Of a stretch of 64,000 nt of DNA, positions 42,490 to 51,489 are shown piece by piece. The DNA lies in NCBI GenBank assembly GCA_900769985.1, contig CAAGIS010000140.1, positions 29,711 through 93,710 of the forward strand, given 5' to 3'. The notes under the pieces were generated by a model. It worked only from the letters and a program-made list of their open reading frames with translations, was not told the DNA's origin and searched no databases. The first letter of the stretch is position 1. Every line of letters starts with the position of its first letter. The stretch comes from Spirochaetia bacterium (lineage in GTDB: Bacteria; Spirochaetota; Spirochaetia; Treponematales; Treponemataceae). Both the position numbers and the translations under genes were made by a program.

Positions 42490-44265
42490 CTATTCGTCTT
42501 CTTTAAGTTCTTCCCATTCAACTTTTACAGAACGTAATTCTATGCCTGGAATGCGTCTGTAAATGCTGCATGTCTTTTTGTGAATCGTAATTCCCCTTGT
42601 CCTTGAAACGTATCCTGTAATTTCGTCTGGATATGACGGATTGCAGCAACCTGCAAGCGTTATGATGAAATTTGTCGTATCATCGATTTTTACTTTTCCT
42701 GAGTGCTGTATTTTAGGTTTTTCACTTTTCTTTTTTCCGCGTTTGTGTACGTGCAAATCTTTTGAACTGTCTTCTGTTTTTGGCACGGCAGGTTTTTGCG
42801 GCTGTTCGACTGCGTTTGAAGCAAGCCATGAGCGTATTTTCTGTTTTGCTTTGTATGTAGTTACGTATTGCAGCTGGTTTTCTGTCGGGTGAGCCTGCGG
42901 ATTTGTTATTATTTCGATAATCTGTGTGTTCTGTAAAGGTTCTGACAACGGAATTATTTTTCCATCTGCTTTTGCTGCGATGATTGTTTCGCCTATTTTT
43001 GAGTGAATCGAATATGCAAAGTCAATCGCCGTAGCACCAATCGGAAGTTGTTTTATGTCACCGTTTGGTGTAAAGACTACAATTTTGTCTTTTAACAGAT
43101 TGTTTTTAAATTCGTTAAAAAGTGCTTCGTCCGTAATGTGTTCGTCGCAGAGTTTTTGAAGCTGGTTAAAAAGCGGAAGGGACTTTATGTCGACTTTGTC
43201 GTTTGTGCTGCCTTTTTTGTAAAGCCAGTGGCTTGCAACTCCGTGTTCTGCGATGTTGTGCATTTCGTTTGTACGTATTTGAATTTCAAGCGGACGGCCT
43301 TCTGCCATTACAGTTGTGTGCAACGACTGATATCCGTTTTCTTTTGGCATTGCGATGTAATCTTTGAACCGGCCTTCAAGCGGCTTCCATAAATTGTGAA
43401 CGATTCCCAAAAGCGTGTAGCAGTCTGTGTTTGAACTGCATAAAATTCTTATTGCAAGCAAATCGTAAAGTTCGTCAGCAGTTTTGTTGCGCTTGCGCAT
43501 TTTCTGGTAAATCGAATAAAAATGTTTTGCCCTGCTTGTAATGGAAATATCCATACCTGCTTTTGCTGCTGCCTTATAAATTTCCTGTTTTGTTTTTTCA
43601 AGATAAACAGCGCGCTCGTCTTTTTTTGACGCGACAATTGATTTTATCTGCTGGTACGCATCGGGGTTGAGATATTTTAAGCTCAAGTCTTCAAGTTCGT
43701 TTTTTCCCTGCTGAATTCCGAGTCTGTCTGCAAGCGGTGCCCAAATGTCGAGGATTTCCTGCGATACTGTTTTTTGTGTCACTTCATCGAGGTGTTTTAA
43801 GTTCCGCATAAAGTCAATTCGTTCGGCAAGTTTTATGATGATTGCGCGGATGTCATCTGTAATTGCAAAGAACATATTGCGCACTGCATCGGCTTGGTTG
43901 AGTGTCTTTGTGTTTACGTGAATATTTGAAATTTTCATTTCAAGTTTTATAAGATTTAAAACTGTGCTGCCGAATTTTTCGTCAAGTTCATTTTCTGAAA
44001 CATTTTCTATGGAGAGAATATTGTGCAAAAGGGATGTTATTACAGAGTCTGCATCAAGTTTATATTCTGCGATGATTAAAGCAACTCTGTAAGGATGCAG
44101 ATAATATGCATCTCCGTTTTGGCGCGTAATGCCTGAAGTTTTTTCAAGCAGGAAAGCCCATGCAATTTTTATTTTTTCTTTTTCATCATTTGTATAGCTT
44201 TCAAATTTTTTGAAAAAGTCAGTGATGAGTAAATCGGGATTTTCAGGCAGGACAATTTCTTCCAT
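42490..44265 (-). CDS. RelA/SpoT-type (p)ppGpp synthetase with degenerate HD domain
   Basis: A 591-residue long Rel protein. The N-terminal HD domain is degenerate: the HDxxED motif reads HNILSI at residues 81-86, so hydrolase activity is doubtful. The synthetase domain (about 215-345) is intact: YDLLAIRILC, GRFKDYIAMPKENGYQSLHT, LEIQIRTNEMHNIAEHG. TGS (about 385-450) follows (FTPNGDIKQLPIGATAIDFA), then a zinc-type ITLAGCCNPSYPDEITGYVS. No ACT domain follows; the protein ends soon after. It probably makes alarmone, with hydrolysis elsewhere in the genome. A TATATT box ends 6 nt before the ATG. Confidence 0.9.
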   Translation of the reverse strand: MEEIVLPENPDLLITDFFKKFESYTNDEKEKIKIAWAFLLEKTSGITRQNGDAYYLHPYRVALIIAEYKLDADSVITSLLHNILSIENVSENELDEKFGSTVLNLIKLEMKISNIHVNTKTLNQADAVRNMFFAITDDIRAIIIKLAERIDFMRNLKHLDEVTQKTVSQEILDIWAPLADRLGIQQGKNELEDLSLKYLNPDAYQQIKSIVASKKDERAVYLEKTKQEIYKAAAKAGMDISITSRAKHFYSIYQKMRKRNKTADELYDLLAIRILCSSNTDCYTLLGIVHNLWKPLEGRFKDYIAMPKENGYQSLHTTVMAEGRPLEIQIRTNEMHNIAEHGVASHWLYKKGSTNDKVDIKSLPLFNQLQKLCDEHITDEALFNEFKNNLLKDKIVVFTPNGDIKQLPIGATAIDFAYSIHSKIGETIIAAKADGKIIPLSEPLQNTQIIEIITNPQAHPTENQLQYVTTYKAKQKIRSWLASNAVEQPQKPAVPKTEDSSKDLHVHKRGKKKSEKPKIQHSGKVKIDDTTNFIITLAGCCNPSYPDEITGYVSRTRGITIHKKTCSIYRRIPGIELRSVKVEWEELKEDE

Positions 44266-44271
44266 ATTTTT

Positions 44272-44277
44272 AATATA
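44272..44277 (-). promoter_or_regulatory. rel -10 box, leaderless geometry
   Basis: TATATT on the minus strand (44277-44272), then AAAAAT and ATG. The -35 is poor. There is no SD. Confidence 0.5.
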
Positions 44278-44339
44278 CTGAATTTTTTTGTTATCATCTA
44301 TAAAATTGTGATTTAAAATTTTAATTTTGAATTATTTTG

Positions 44340-45092
44340 TCAGATGATAATTTGATTTAAAACTTGTCCTATCGGTTCGTGAATTACGAGGTCTGCACTT
44401 GAATCCATTTGTGTTGAACTTTTATTAAGCAGAACAAGGTTACTGCCACTGAAATATCTTACAAACGATGCAGCCGGGTATACTACAAGAGATGTTCCGC
44501 CGATAATCAATGTGTCAGCTTTTGAAATTGCATTTATTGATTTTTCTACGATGTCGTCGTCAAGTCCTTCTTCGTACAGAACAACGTCAGGTTTTACGAT
44601 TCCGCCGCATTTTTTGCAATGAGGAATTTTGTCAGGCTCGCTGTCGCTTTCGGCGATAAATTTGTCACCATAAAATTCATGGCAGTTCATGCAGTAGTTG
44701 CGCAGTGTACTTCCGTGCAGTTCATAGACAGTTTTGCTTCCGGCTTTTTGATGAAGACCGTCGATGTTCTGAGTGACTATTGCCTTGAGTTTTCCGGCAT
44801 TTTCGAGTTCTGCAAGTTTGTAATGAGCTGGATTCGGTTCTATTCCAAAGGCGAGAAGTTTTGCCCTGTAGAATCTGTAAAACTCTTTTGGATTTTCAAG
44901 AAAGAAAGTGTGGCTTATAATCTGTTCAGGAGGATATTTCCATTGCTGATTATAAAGTCCGTCAGTGCTTCTGAAATCTGGAATTCCTGATTCTGTCGAA
45001 ACGCCTGCTCCGCCAAAAAATACGATGTTGTTAGAACTGTCTATTATTTTTTGAAGTTCTTTGATTTTTTCGTTCAATTCAATTTGTTCCAT
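44340..45092 (-). CDS. cobB: Sir2-family NAD-dependent protein deacylase
   Basis: A 250-residue sirtuin that removes acyl groups from lysines using NAD. GGAGVSTESGIPDFRS (about 23-38), TQNIDGLHQKAG, the catalytic His in YELHGST, a four-Cys zinc module (CMNC and CKKC) and GTSLVVYPAASFVRY are all present. The gene lies between the DUF4230 gene and rel on the same strand, with gaps of about 50 and 75 nt; a GGAAG about 8 nt before the ATG can serve as ribosome site. Confidence 0.93.
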   Translation of the reverse strand: MEQIELNEKIKELQKIIDSSNNIVFFGGAGVSTESGIPDFRSTDGLYNQQWKYPPEQIISHTFFLENPKEFYRFYRAKLLAFGIEPNPAHYKLAELENAGKLKAIVTQNIDGLHQKAGSKTVYELHGSTLRNYCMNCHEFYGDKFIAESDSEPDKIPHCKKCGGIVKPDVVLYEEGLDDDIVEKSINAISKADTLIIGGTSLVVYPAASFVRYFSGSNLVLLNKSSTQMDSSADLVIHEPIGQVLNQIII

Positions 45093-45144
45093 AAAAATAC
45101 TTCCATAAATTTTTAAAGCTGAATTTTTGAAAATCAGTTTTAAA

Positions 45145-45726
45145 CTAAAGTCTGTCTATTATTACTTTTTCAAAACCCAGTGTTTTCATTAACTGTGTTA
45201 TGTATTCTTCTGCGCGTTTGTCGGCATCGTCTAAAAGACCTTCGCTAATTATTTCGCTTGCAGAGTCTTCTTTTGCAAGTTCTATTTCGTCAAAAATTTC
45301 CTGAGTCGTAATCGGAACAAAAATATTCTGCCGTTCATCAAAAACGCGCTGGAGAATAATTTCATTTCCTAAAAGTTCAGAAGAAGGAAGTGTCAGGCTT
45401 ATTGCTTTTCTGTCTTTTGAAATTGTAAAACTTACATCATCGATGTTCTGTATTCCTGCGCGGACAATGCCTGAAAATTTTATGATGCTGTAGCTTTTTG
45501 CAAGTCCAAGAGCTGCCTGTTTTTTTATTGCAATGACATCTGTGTATTTCATTTTGTAAAGGCAGAGTTCTGCACTTTGGATTAAAGTTTTAGAAACTGT
45601 GTTGTGGAGTTTTTCTATCTGAACCTGAGTAAATTTTTTCCAGCCAAAAAATCCGAACGCACATATTCCGCCTGCCAAAATTATTACAAATAAAATTTTA
45701 AGAAAAAATGTAACGATTCTTTTCAT
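45145..45726 (-). CDS. DUF4230-like membrane-anchored protein
   Basis: A 193-residue protein with one N-terminal transmembrane helix (FFLKILFVIILAGGICAFGF) and a periplasmic domain whose SAELCLYKMKYTDVIAIKK start fits the DUF4230 family. The body is alpha/beta with an acidic C-terminal helix (KRAEEYITQLMKTLGFE). Function is unknown. First gene of the minus-strand set with the sirtuin and rel. Confidence 0.7.
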   Translation of the reverse strand: MKRIVTFFLKILFVIILAGGICAFGFFGWKKFTQVQIEKLHNTVSKTLIQSAELCLYKMKYTDVIAIKKQAALGLAKSYSIIKFSGIVRAGIQNIDDVSFTISKDRKAISLTLPSSELLGNEIILQRVFDERQNIFVPITTQEIFDEIELAKEDSASEIISEGLLDDADKRAEEYITQLMKTLGFEKVIIDRL

Positions 45727-45772
45727 AAAATCATTATATCACAGAAAGTAAATTCTAAAAACAAAAAAATAC

Positions 45773-45801
45773 TTGGTATAAATGTGAATATTTAATATAA
45801 T
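45773..45801 (+). promoter_or_regulatory. Promoter of the TPR-like/M16 gene pair
   Basis: TTGGTA (45773-45778), 17-bp spacer, perfect TATAAT (45796-45801). A leader of about 32 nt with SD TGGAGA precedes the ATG. Confidence 0.7.
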
Positions 45802-45839
45802 ATTTTTAAGGTTTTATAGAAAAATTTCTGGAGATTATA

Positions 45840-46685
45840 ATGAAAAAATTTAAATTTGCGGTTTTAATTGTTCTTGCTTTTTGCGCTGCCGGTGTTTTTG
45901 CACAGGTAAAAAACAGGGATGTTCCTTATACAAAAGTTCTTTTTAAATTGATAGAAGGTTATTTTAATCATGAAATTGACTCAAGGAAAAAAGCCGAAAC
46001 TTTATACGTTGAAGCTATCGAATCATGCCCTGAGTCGTATGATGAATATATGAGAGAGACTCATCTTTCGCGGTGTGATTATTATTTTGGAATGTATATT
46101 ATGGAAACTTATGATTTGACCCAGCTTGAACATGCGCTTGATGATACTTCAAAAGAATTTGTAGACCCTGTTGAACAGAACAGGCGTATAAAAGCAGAAG
46201 CTACAAAATATTTTGATTCTTCAATAGAACATGCAAAAATTGCGATGAATCTTAGGGGAGAAAATTCACCTGATGCAATGACGATTTATACTCAGGCGCT
46301 TTCTGCAAACTGTACTGCAAGAACAGTCGGATATGTTCTTGCAAACGGACTTAAAATTGCTCAGTATGCAAAAAAAGCTTTAAAAGTTGATCCGAAAAAT
46401 GCAACAGCCTGTTTTTCGTCTGCTGCCCAAAGTGTTTACGCTCCAGGTATTTTCGGTAATGCGGCAAAAGGCAGAAAAAAAATGCTTGAGTTTATTGCAG
46501 ATGAAACTCTTGTAAAAGAAAAATTTGATCATTTTAATTTTACGTGTGCTGTTGCCTACACTTATTACAGGCAGAATAAATTTGAAGAAGCAAAAGTATG
46601 GTATAAAAAATGTCAGGATATTTTCCCTGAAAATTATGCAATAAAAGATTTGATTTCAAAATGTGATGCAAAATTAAATAAATAA
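45840..46685 (+). CDS. Exported TPR-like protein
   Basis: A 281-residue secreted protein with signal peptide (VLIVLAFCAAGVFA-QVKN). The rest is helical with TPR-like repeats (AEEAKVWY-type end: NKFEEAKVWYKKCQDIFPEN; earlier IAQYAKKALKVDPKNATACF). No lipobox. It is 7 nt upstream of an M16-like gene and probably acts in the periplasm with it. I do not recognise a named family. Confidence 0.7.
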   Translation: MKKFKFAVLIVLAFCAAGVFAQVKNRDVPYTKVLFKLIEGYFNHEIDSRKKAETLYVEAIESCPESYDEYMRETHLSRCDYYFGMYIMETYDLTQLEHALDDTSKEFVDPVEQNRRIKAEATKYFDSSIEHAKIAMNLRGENSPDAMTIYTQALSANCTARTVGYVLANGLKIAQYAKKALKVDPKNATACFSSAAQSVYAPGIFGNAAKGRKKMLEFIADETLVKEKFDHFNFTCAVAYTYYRQNKFEEAKVWYKKCQDIFPENYAIKDLISKCDAKLNK

Positions 46686-46692
46686 AACTTTT

Positions 46693-49530
46693 ATGAAAAA
46701 AAAACTGTTTTCATTTTTTCTGATAATTTCCGCTTTTGTTTTTAATGCTTTTTCTATTGAAAAAAACAGTTCTCTTGAAAAAGTCAGCGAATTTGTTCTT
46801 GAAAACGGAATGTATGTTTTTATTGCAGAAGATTTTTCGTCTGCAATAGTTCGTGTTGAATATACTGCAAAAGCCGGCTTTTCAAAACAGAACATTGATA
46901 CTGCAGGATTTTTCCCTTTATACGCGCGGCTTTTAAAATATGCTTCTCCGCTTGACAAAAAAATTCTTTCTGAACTTGGCTCTGAATGTAACGCTGATTC
47001 AAGCCGCTATGTAATCAATTGTACATCTGATGAATTTAGTTCCGTGCTAGGTGCTTTGTCAAATGCGGTTTTTAATCCTGTTTTTCAGGACGAAGACTTG
47101 GAGCGAGAACTTTCGGCATTAAAAAAAGAAGTTTCTGAAAATGCTTTCAGTGTCGAAGGCTTTATAAATTCGAGCATTGATTCAAGGATTTTTTCTGAAA
47201 GCCCGTGGCAGCACGATTCCGGAATTTATCCTGTATTGTTTTCAAAAACGACGACGGCAGGCGCAAGACAGATTCTTTCTAATATACAGGAAAAATTTTA
47301 TACTCCAAAAAACAGTGCCATTTTTATTTCTGGTCCTGTAAAAAAAGAATACGCACTGGAACTTGCGCAAAAGTATTTTGGAAAAATTCAGTTTTTTAAA
47401 AATTATAATCATGCTTCGAAAACTGAAGAACAGAAAGTTTTGGATTTAAAAACAGATTCAGACCGTGAAGAGAAAAAATTGTTTGTCCTGTCTGATCCGG
47501 AGTTTTCTCCAGATATGACACAGGTCGTAGTCCAGTACACAGATTTATCAATGACAGAGTGCGATTTTCTTTCTGCAATAATGGATTCTGACAGTTCAAA
47601 ATTAAAGCAGGAACTTTTAAAAAATACTTCTTTCGGAATACGCTCAAGCCAGTATATCAGCGCAGTAAGTACTCATAAAAACGGAAGTTCAAGATTGATA
47701 ATTCAGTCGCTACTTGAAAACCATAGTTCTTCATCGTGCAAAAATTCTGTCAGTTTTGCAAATATCATAAACCAGTCTGTTAATTTGATTTCGCAGGAAG
47801 ATTTTGACAATGCAAAAACTTCTTTGATAAATTCATTCTACAAGTCAATTTCAAGTTCATCTGATTTTATGAATATGCTTTCGCAATTCTGGGCGGTAAA
47901 AGATTATGCGCAAAGTAAATTACAAGACAATGTACTTACTTTGTCTGATTTATTTTTTCTGCGTGTTCAGGAACTTGAAAGCCAGAGTTTAAATTCTCTA
48001 AAAAACAAGTTGAACAATTCAAAGCCGTTTGTCTTTGTTCTTGAAAATTCAAAGAGGTTTGAGAAATTTAAAAAAGAATTTGAAAAAGAAAATTTTGAAA
48101 TTGTAACTGCTAAAAATGGTTCATGGTATACTCAAGAGTTATATAAAAATTTAAAATTAAATATCGAAAAAGAAAAGACTGTGCAGGAAGATTCTGAAAA
48201 ATCGCAGACAGATTTTTTTGTTCAAAATGTAAAAAGTAAAATCAGTTCTTTTACTCTGCATAATAAAATTCCTGTCGTAATAAATAAAAAAGATTTTACG
48301 AATACAGTTTGCTTTTGCGTCGTAATTTCCGGTGGCGAATTTTTTGATTCTAAAACTGAATATGGAATGCAGGGTGTCCTTACAGATTTGCTTGCGCTGA
48401 ATTTTCAAAACGAGATTTACAGAAAATATAATGAAAAACAGATTTCGTCTTTTTACGAAGTTCAGTCGCAGACAGATTTAAAAAGTTCTGCAATCAGTGC
48501 AGAATGTCTGTCAGAAGATTTGCCTGTAATAATCGAAGCATTTGCGGACGCGCTGATTTTTTCTGAAAATCCGCCTGCCATCGTTGACTCGATTGTAATG
48601 CAGGAAAAATCTTTTCAAATAGTAAAGACTTCTTCTCCTGTTTTTCAGCTGAACTCGAATGCTGTAAGTTCACTTTTTAAAAACAAAGACTATCAGACAG
48701 TTTTTTCGCTTAACAAAGAAATCTTGAACAAAATAACTTATACTCAGGTTCTTGAAAGTTACTCAAAACTTTTAAATGCCGGACGTTATAAAATAATTAT
48801 TGCAGGAAACTGCAGCGGTGATTTTTTTGAAGAAAATTTAGCTGAAGTTTTAAATCAGACACTTGGTCTTCTTGTTGAGTCAGACTTTGAGATGCCGCCG
48901 AAGTATCAGCTGAACAATGCTGCAAAAAAAAGTAAAAAGATAAAACTTACTCATTTGTTTTTGACAGATGTTAGCAAAGAAAAAGCAGGACCGCGTCCTC
49001 AAGTTTTGATTCCGACGACAGATTTTCTTGACCCTGCGCAGTTCTGGATTTTTAATGAATATGGTGAAGAAAATACTGCTTTGTTCAATGCTGTTGTCTA
49101 TGACTTTGTTTCTTTTGTAAGCCGCAAGTGCAGCGAGTTTGATTCAAAGCAGAAAATGATTGTAATGAAAGAGGGCGCTTCCAAATCTCTTCCGTATGCG
49201 GTCATTACAGTTCTTAACGTAAAAGACGTTGCAACTGTTGAAGGTGTTTTAAAAACTGCTTTCGATGAATACACACGAGACCTGACAGAAGAATCACTTT
49301 TAAGAATAAAATCTCTGTGGATAAAAGAATTTCTTTCTCCGACTGAGTCAAATCGCGGAACCTGCCTTCTTTTAAAAAATTACATAGAAGAAGATTCTAC
49401 AGATATTTTCGGGTATCTTAATGATTACTCAAAAGTAAACGCATTAACTGTTTCACAAATCAGCCAGATTCTTCCTTCACTTGACTTGGAAAATATTTAT
49501 AAATTCTATTCTGCTGATACAAAAAAGTGA
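46693..49530 (+). CDS. M16-like zinc-peptidase homologue lacking the active site
   Basis: A 945-residue exported protein: signal peptide (KLFSFFLIISAFVFNAFS), then two M16-type units, each beginning with a strand pair like FVLENGMYVFIAEDFSSAIV (about residue 35) and FTLHNKIPVVINKKDFTNTV (about residue 520). Where active M16 enzymes have HxxEH, the first unit reads DTAGFFPLYARLL, so the zinc ligands are missing. The second unit is also non-catalytic, as usual. It probably works as a chaperone or partner subunit rather than a protease. An active M16 partner is not in the window. Confidence 0.78.
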   Translation: MKKKLFSFFLIISAFVFNAFSIEKNSSLEKVSEFVLENGMYVFIAEDFSSAIVRVEYTAKAGFSKQNIDTAGFFPLYARLLKYASPLDKKILSELGSECNADSSRYVINCTSDEFSSVLGALSNAVFNPVFQDEDLERELSALKKEVSENAFSVEGFINSSIDSRIFSESPWQHDSGIYPVLFSKTTTAGARQILSNIQEKFYTPKNSAIFISGPVKKEYALELAQKYFGKIQFFKNYNHASKTEEQKVLDLKTDSDREEKKLFVLSDPEFSPDMTQVVVQYTDLSMTECDFLSAIMDSDSSKLKQELLKNTSFGIRSSQYISAVSTHKNGSSRLIIQSLLENHSSSSCKNSVSFANIINQSVNLISQEDFDNAKTSLINSFYKSISSSSDFMNMLSQFWAVKDYAQSKLQDNVLTLSDLFFLRVQELESQSLNSLKNKLNNSKPFVFVLENSKRFEKFKKEFEKENFEIVTAKNGSWYTQELYKNLKLNIEKEKTVQEDSEKSQTDFFVQNVKSKISSFTLHNKIPVVINKKDFTNTVCFCVVISGGEFFDSKTEYGMQGVLTDLLALNFQNEIYRKYNEKQISSFYEVQSQTDLKSSAISAECLSEDLPVIIEAFADALIFSENPPAIVDSIVMQEKSFQIVKTSSPVFQLNSNAVSSLFKNKDYQTVFSLNKEILNKITYTQVLESYSKLLNAGRYKIIIAGNCSGDFFEENLAEVLNQTLGLLVESDFEMPPKYQLNNAAKKSKKIKLTHLFLTDVSKEKAGPRPQVLIPTTDFLDPAQFWIFNEYGEENTALFNAVVYDFVSFVSRKCSEFDSKQKMIVMKEGASKSLPYAVITVLNVKDVATVEGVLKTAFDEYTRDLTEESLLRIKSLWIKEFLSPTESNRGTCLLLKNYIEEDSTDIFGYLNDYSKVNALTVSQISQILPSLDLENIYKFYSADTKK

Positions 49531-49597
49531 CAGTCAAAGCTGAGTTTGCAGTCTAACGCAACAGGTTAAACAGGCATTGCATGGTTTATTGCTTAAC

Positions 49598-49626
49598 TTG
49601 ACAAATTTTCCCTTAAAGCATATCTT
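49598..49626 (+). promoter_or_regulatory. thrS promoter
   Basis: TTGACA (49598-49603), 17-bp spacer, TATCTT (49621-49626). The leader is about 36 nt with SD AAGGAAG. The spacer DNA before it (49531-49597) holds no T-box-like sequence I can see. Confidence 0.65.
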
Positions 49627-49668
49627 AATTGTACATTTACATAATATAGAATAGAAAGGAAGTTTTTT

Positions 49669-51420
49669 ATGGCACTTGATGAACATTTACAGACGGTACG
49701 TCACAGTTGTGCACATGTTATGGCAGAGGCGGTCTTGCATTTGTTCCCTGGAACTAAAATTGCAATCGGTCCTGCTATCGATAACGGGTTTTATTATGAT
49801 TTTGATTTTGGTACTACAAAACTTTCTGATACCGATTTTCCTGCAATTGAAAAAGAAATGCGAAAGATTCTTGCAGGTAATCATGATTTTATAAGAAAGG
49901 AAGTTTCTAAACAGGAAGCTCTTGAAATTTTTAAAGATGAACCTTATAAAGTTGAACTGATTAATGATTTGCCTGAAGGGCAGACTATTACAACTTATGA
50001 ACAGGACGGCTACATTGACCTTTGCCGCGGTCCTCATGTCTCAAATACAAAAGAAATCAATGCACAGGCTTTTAAGCTTGATAAAATTGCTGGTGCGTAC
50101 TGGCGCGGAGATTCAAACAATACGCAGCTTACAAGAATTTATGCGCTGTGTTTTGCAAAACCAAATGATTTAAAAGATTATCTTGCACTTCTTGCAGAAG
50201 CTGAAAAACGTGATCACAGAAAAATCGGTGTGGAAATGGATTTGTTCCATGTTGACCCTGAAAATCCTGGACAAGTTTTCTGGCATCCTAATGGCTGGAC
50301 GATTTATACAACGATACAGGATTATATGCGCAAGAAAGTCCGCAGAGACGGCTATCAAGAAGTAAATACGCCTGCAATCATGCCTCGTACTCTCTGGGAG
50401 CGCTCAGGTCACTGGGGGCATTACCAGAAAAATATGTTTATTACAGAATCAGAAAAACGCCTTTTTGCAATCAAACCGATGAACTGTCCTGGTGCGATTG
50501 AAATTTTTAAAAGTCGCCAGCGCTCGTACAAAGATTTGCCGCTCCGGCTTGCAGAATTTGGTCATGATGTCCGTAATGAACCGAGCGGTACTCTTCATGG
50601 CGTTATGCGTGTAAGAGGTTTTGTTCAGGACGATGCGCACATTCTTTGTACGGAAGAACAGATTGGTTCTGAAGTTGCAAAGTTCTGTAAATTATTAAAG
50701 ACTATCTATCACGATTTTGGATTTGATGATTTGGTTGTAAAATTTTCAACTATGCCGGAAGATCATGTCGGTGATTTGGAAACATGGCAACGTGCTGAAA
50801 AAGCTTTGTCTGATGCGTGCCATGAAGCCGGACTTGAATATGAAATTCAGCCGGGAGAAGGTGCTTTTTACGGGCCTAAACTTGAGTTCAAACTTTATGA
50901 TACTCTCGGACGTGAATGGCAGTGCGGAACTATTCAGGTTGACTATCAGCTTCCTAGTGCTGAACGCCTTGATGCAACTTACATTGGAAGTGACAATCAA
51001 AAGCATCATCCTGTAATGCTCCATCGTGCTGTTCTCGGAAGCTTTGAAAGATTCCTCGGAATTTTGATAGAAAACTTTGCAGGTGTTTTTCCGACATGGC
51101 TTGCTTTTGAACAGGTTGCAGTTGTTCCTGTTTCAAATGATTTTGACGATTACGCTCAGAAAGTAAATGACATTCTTGTTGCAAATGATATCCGTTCAAA
51201 TGTTTATCTTAGCGATGAAAATATGAAAGCAAAAATCAAGAATATTTCAACTGAACATAAAACACCGTATATTCTTGTTGTAGGTCAAAACGAAAAAGAT
51301 TCTGAAACTGTTACTTGCCGTTACAGATTTTCAAGCAAGAAACCTCAGGAAACTTTTAAACTTAACGATTTTATAAAATATGTTCAGGATAAAATCGAAA
51401 CTCATTTTATAGGAATCTAA
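49669..51420 (+). CDS. thrS: Threonine-tRNA ligase
   Basis: A 583-residue class-II synthetase. The usual N-terminal TGS domain is absent: the protein begins directly with the editing domain ([20 protein letters not shown] and the zinc-type [10 protein letters not shown]). The catalytic core has motif 2 ([20 protein letters not shown]), the zinc Cys in [11 protein letters not shown], and motif 3 ([20 protein letters not shown]). The anticodon-binding domain ([16 protein letters not shown]) is intact. SD AAGGAAG precedes the ATG. The stop is followed at once by dispersed hairpin copy A. Confidence 0.95.
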   Translation: MALDEHLQTVRHSCAHVMAEAVLHLFPGTKIAIGPAIDNGFYYDFDFGTTKLSDTDFPAIEKEMRKILAGNHDFIRKEVSKQEALEIFKDEPYKVELINDLPEGQTITTYEQDGYIDLCRGPHVSNTKEINAQAFKLDKIAGAYWRGDSNNTQLTRIYALCFAKPNDLKDYLALLAEAEKRDHRKIGVEMDLFHVDPENPGQVFWHPNGWTIYTTIQDYMRKKVRRDGYQEVNTPAIMPRTLWERSGHWGHYQKNMFITESEKRLFAIKPMNCPGAIEIFKSRQRSYKDLPLRLAEFGHDVRNEPSGTLHGVMRVRGFVQDDAHILCTEEQIGSEVAKFCKLLKTIYHDFGFDDLVVKFSTMPEDHVGDLETWQRAEKALSDACHEAGLEYEIQPGEGAFYGPKLEFKLYDTLGREWQCGTIQVDYQLPSAERLDATYIGSDNQKHHPVMLHRAVLGSFERFLGILIENFAGVFPTWLAFEQVAVVPVSNDFDDYAQKVNDILVANDIRSNVYLSDENMKAKIKNISTEHKTPYILVVGQNEKDSETVTCRYRFSSKKPQETFKLNDFIKYVQDKIETHFIGI

Positions 51421-51470
51421 GGAAATACTGAATAAATCCTATTGCGGATTTTTCAATGTTAACCTTGAAT
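51421..51470. repeat. Dispersed hairpin element, copy A
   Basis: AATACTGAATAAATCCT (51424-51440), a short loop, then GGATTTTTCAATGTT (51446-51460) and AACCTTGAAT (51461-51470). It starts immediately after the thrS stop codon. Closely similar to copies B (62500-62547) and C (63023-63075). May act as a weak terminator or processing site between thrS and argS. Confidence 0.75.
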
Positions 51471-51489
51471 TTACTTTTAGGAAATATTT

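Noticed and set aside
49531..49668. T-box riboswitch upstream of thrS
   Set aside because: No T-box consensus or antiterminator pair is visible, and the promoter with -10 at 49621 leaves only about 36 nt of leader.
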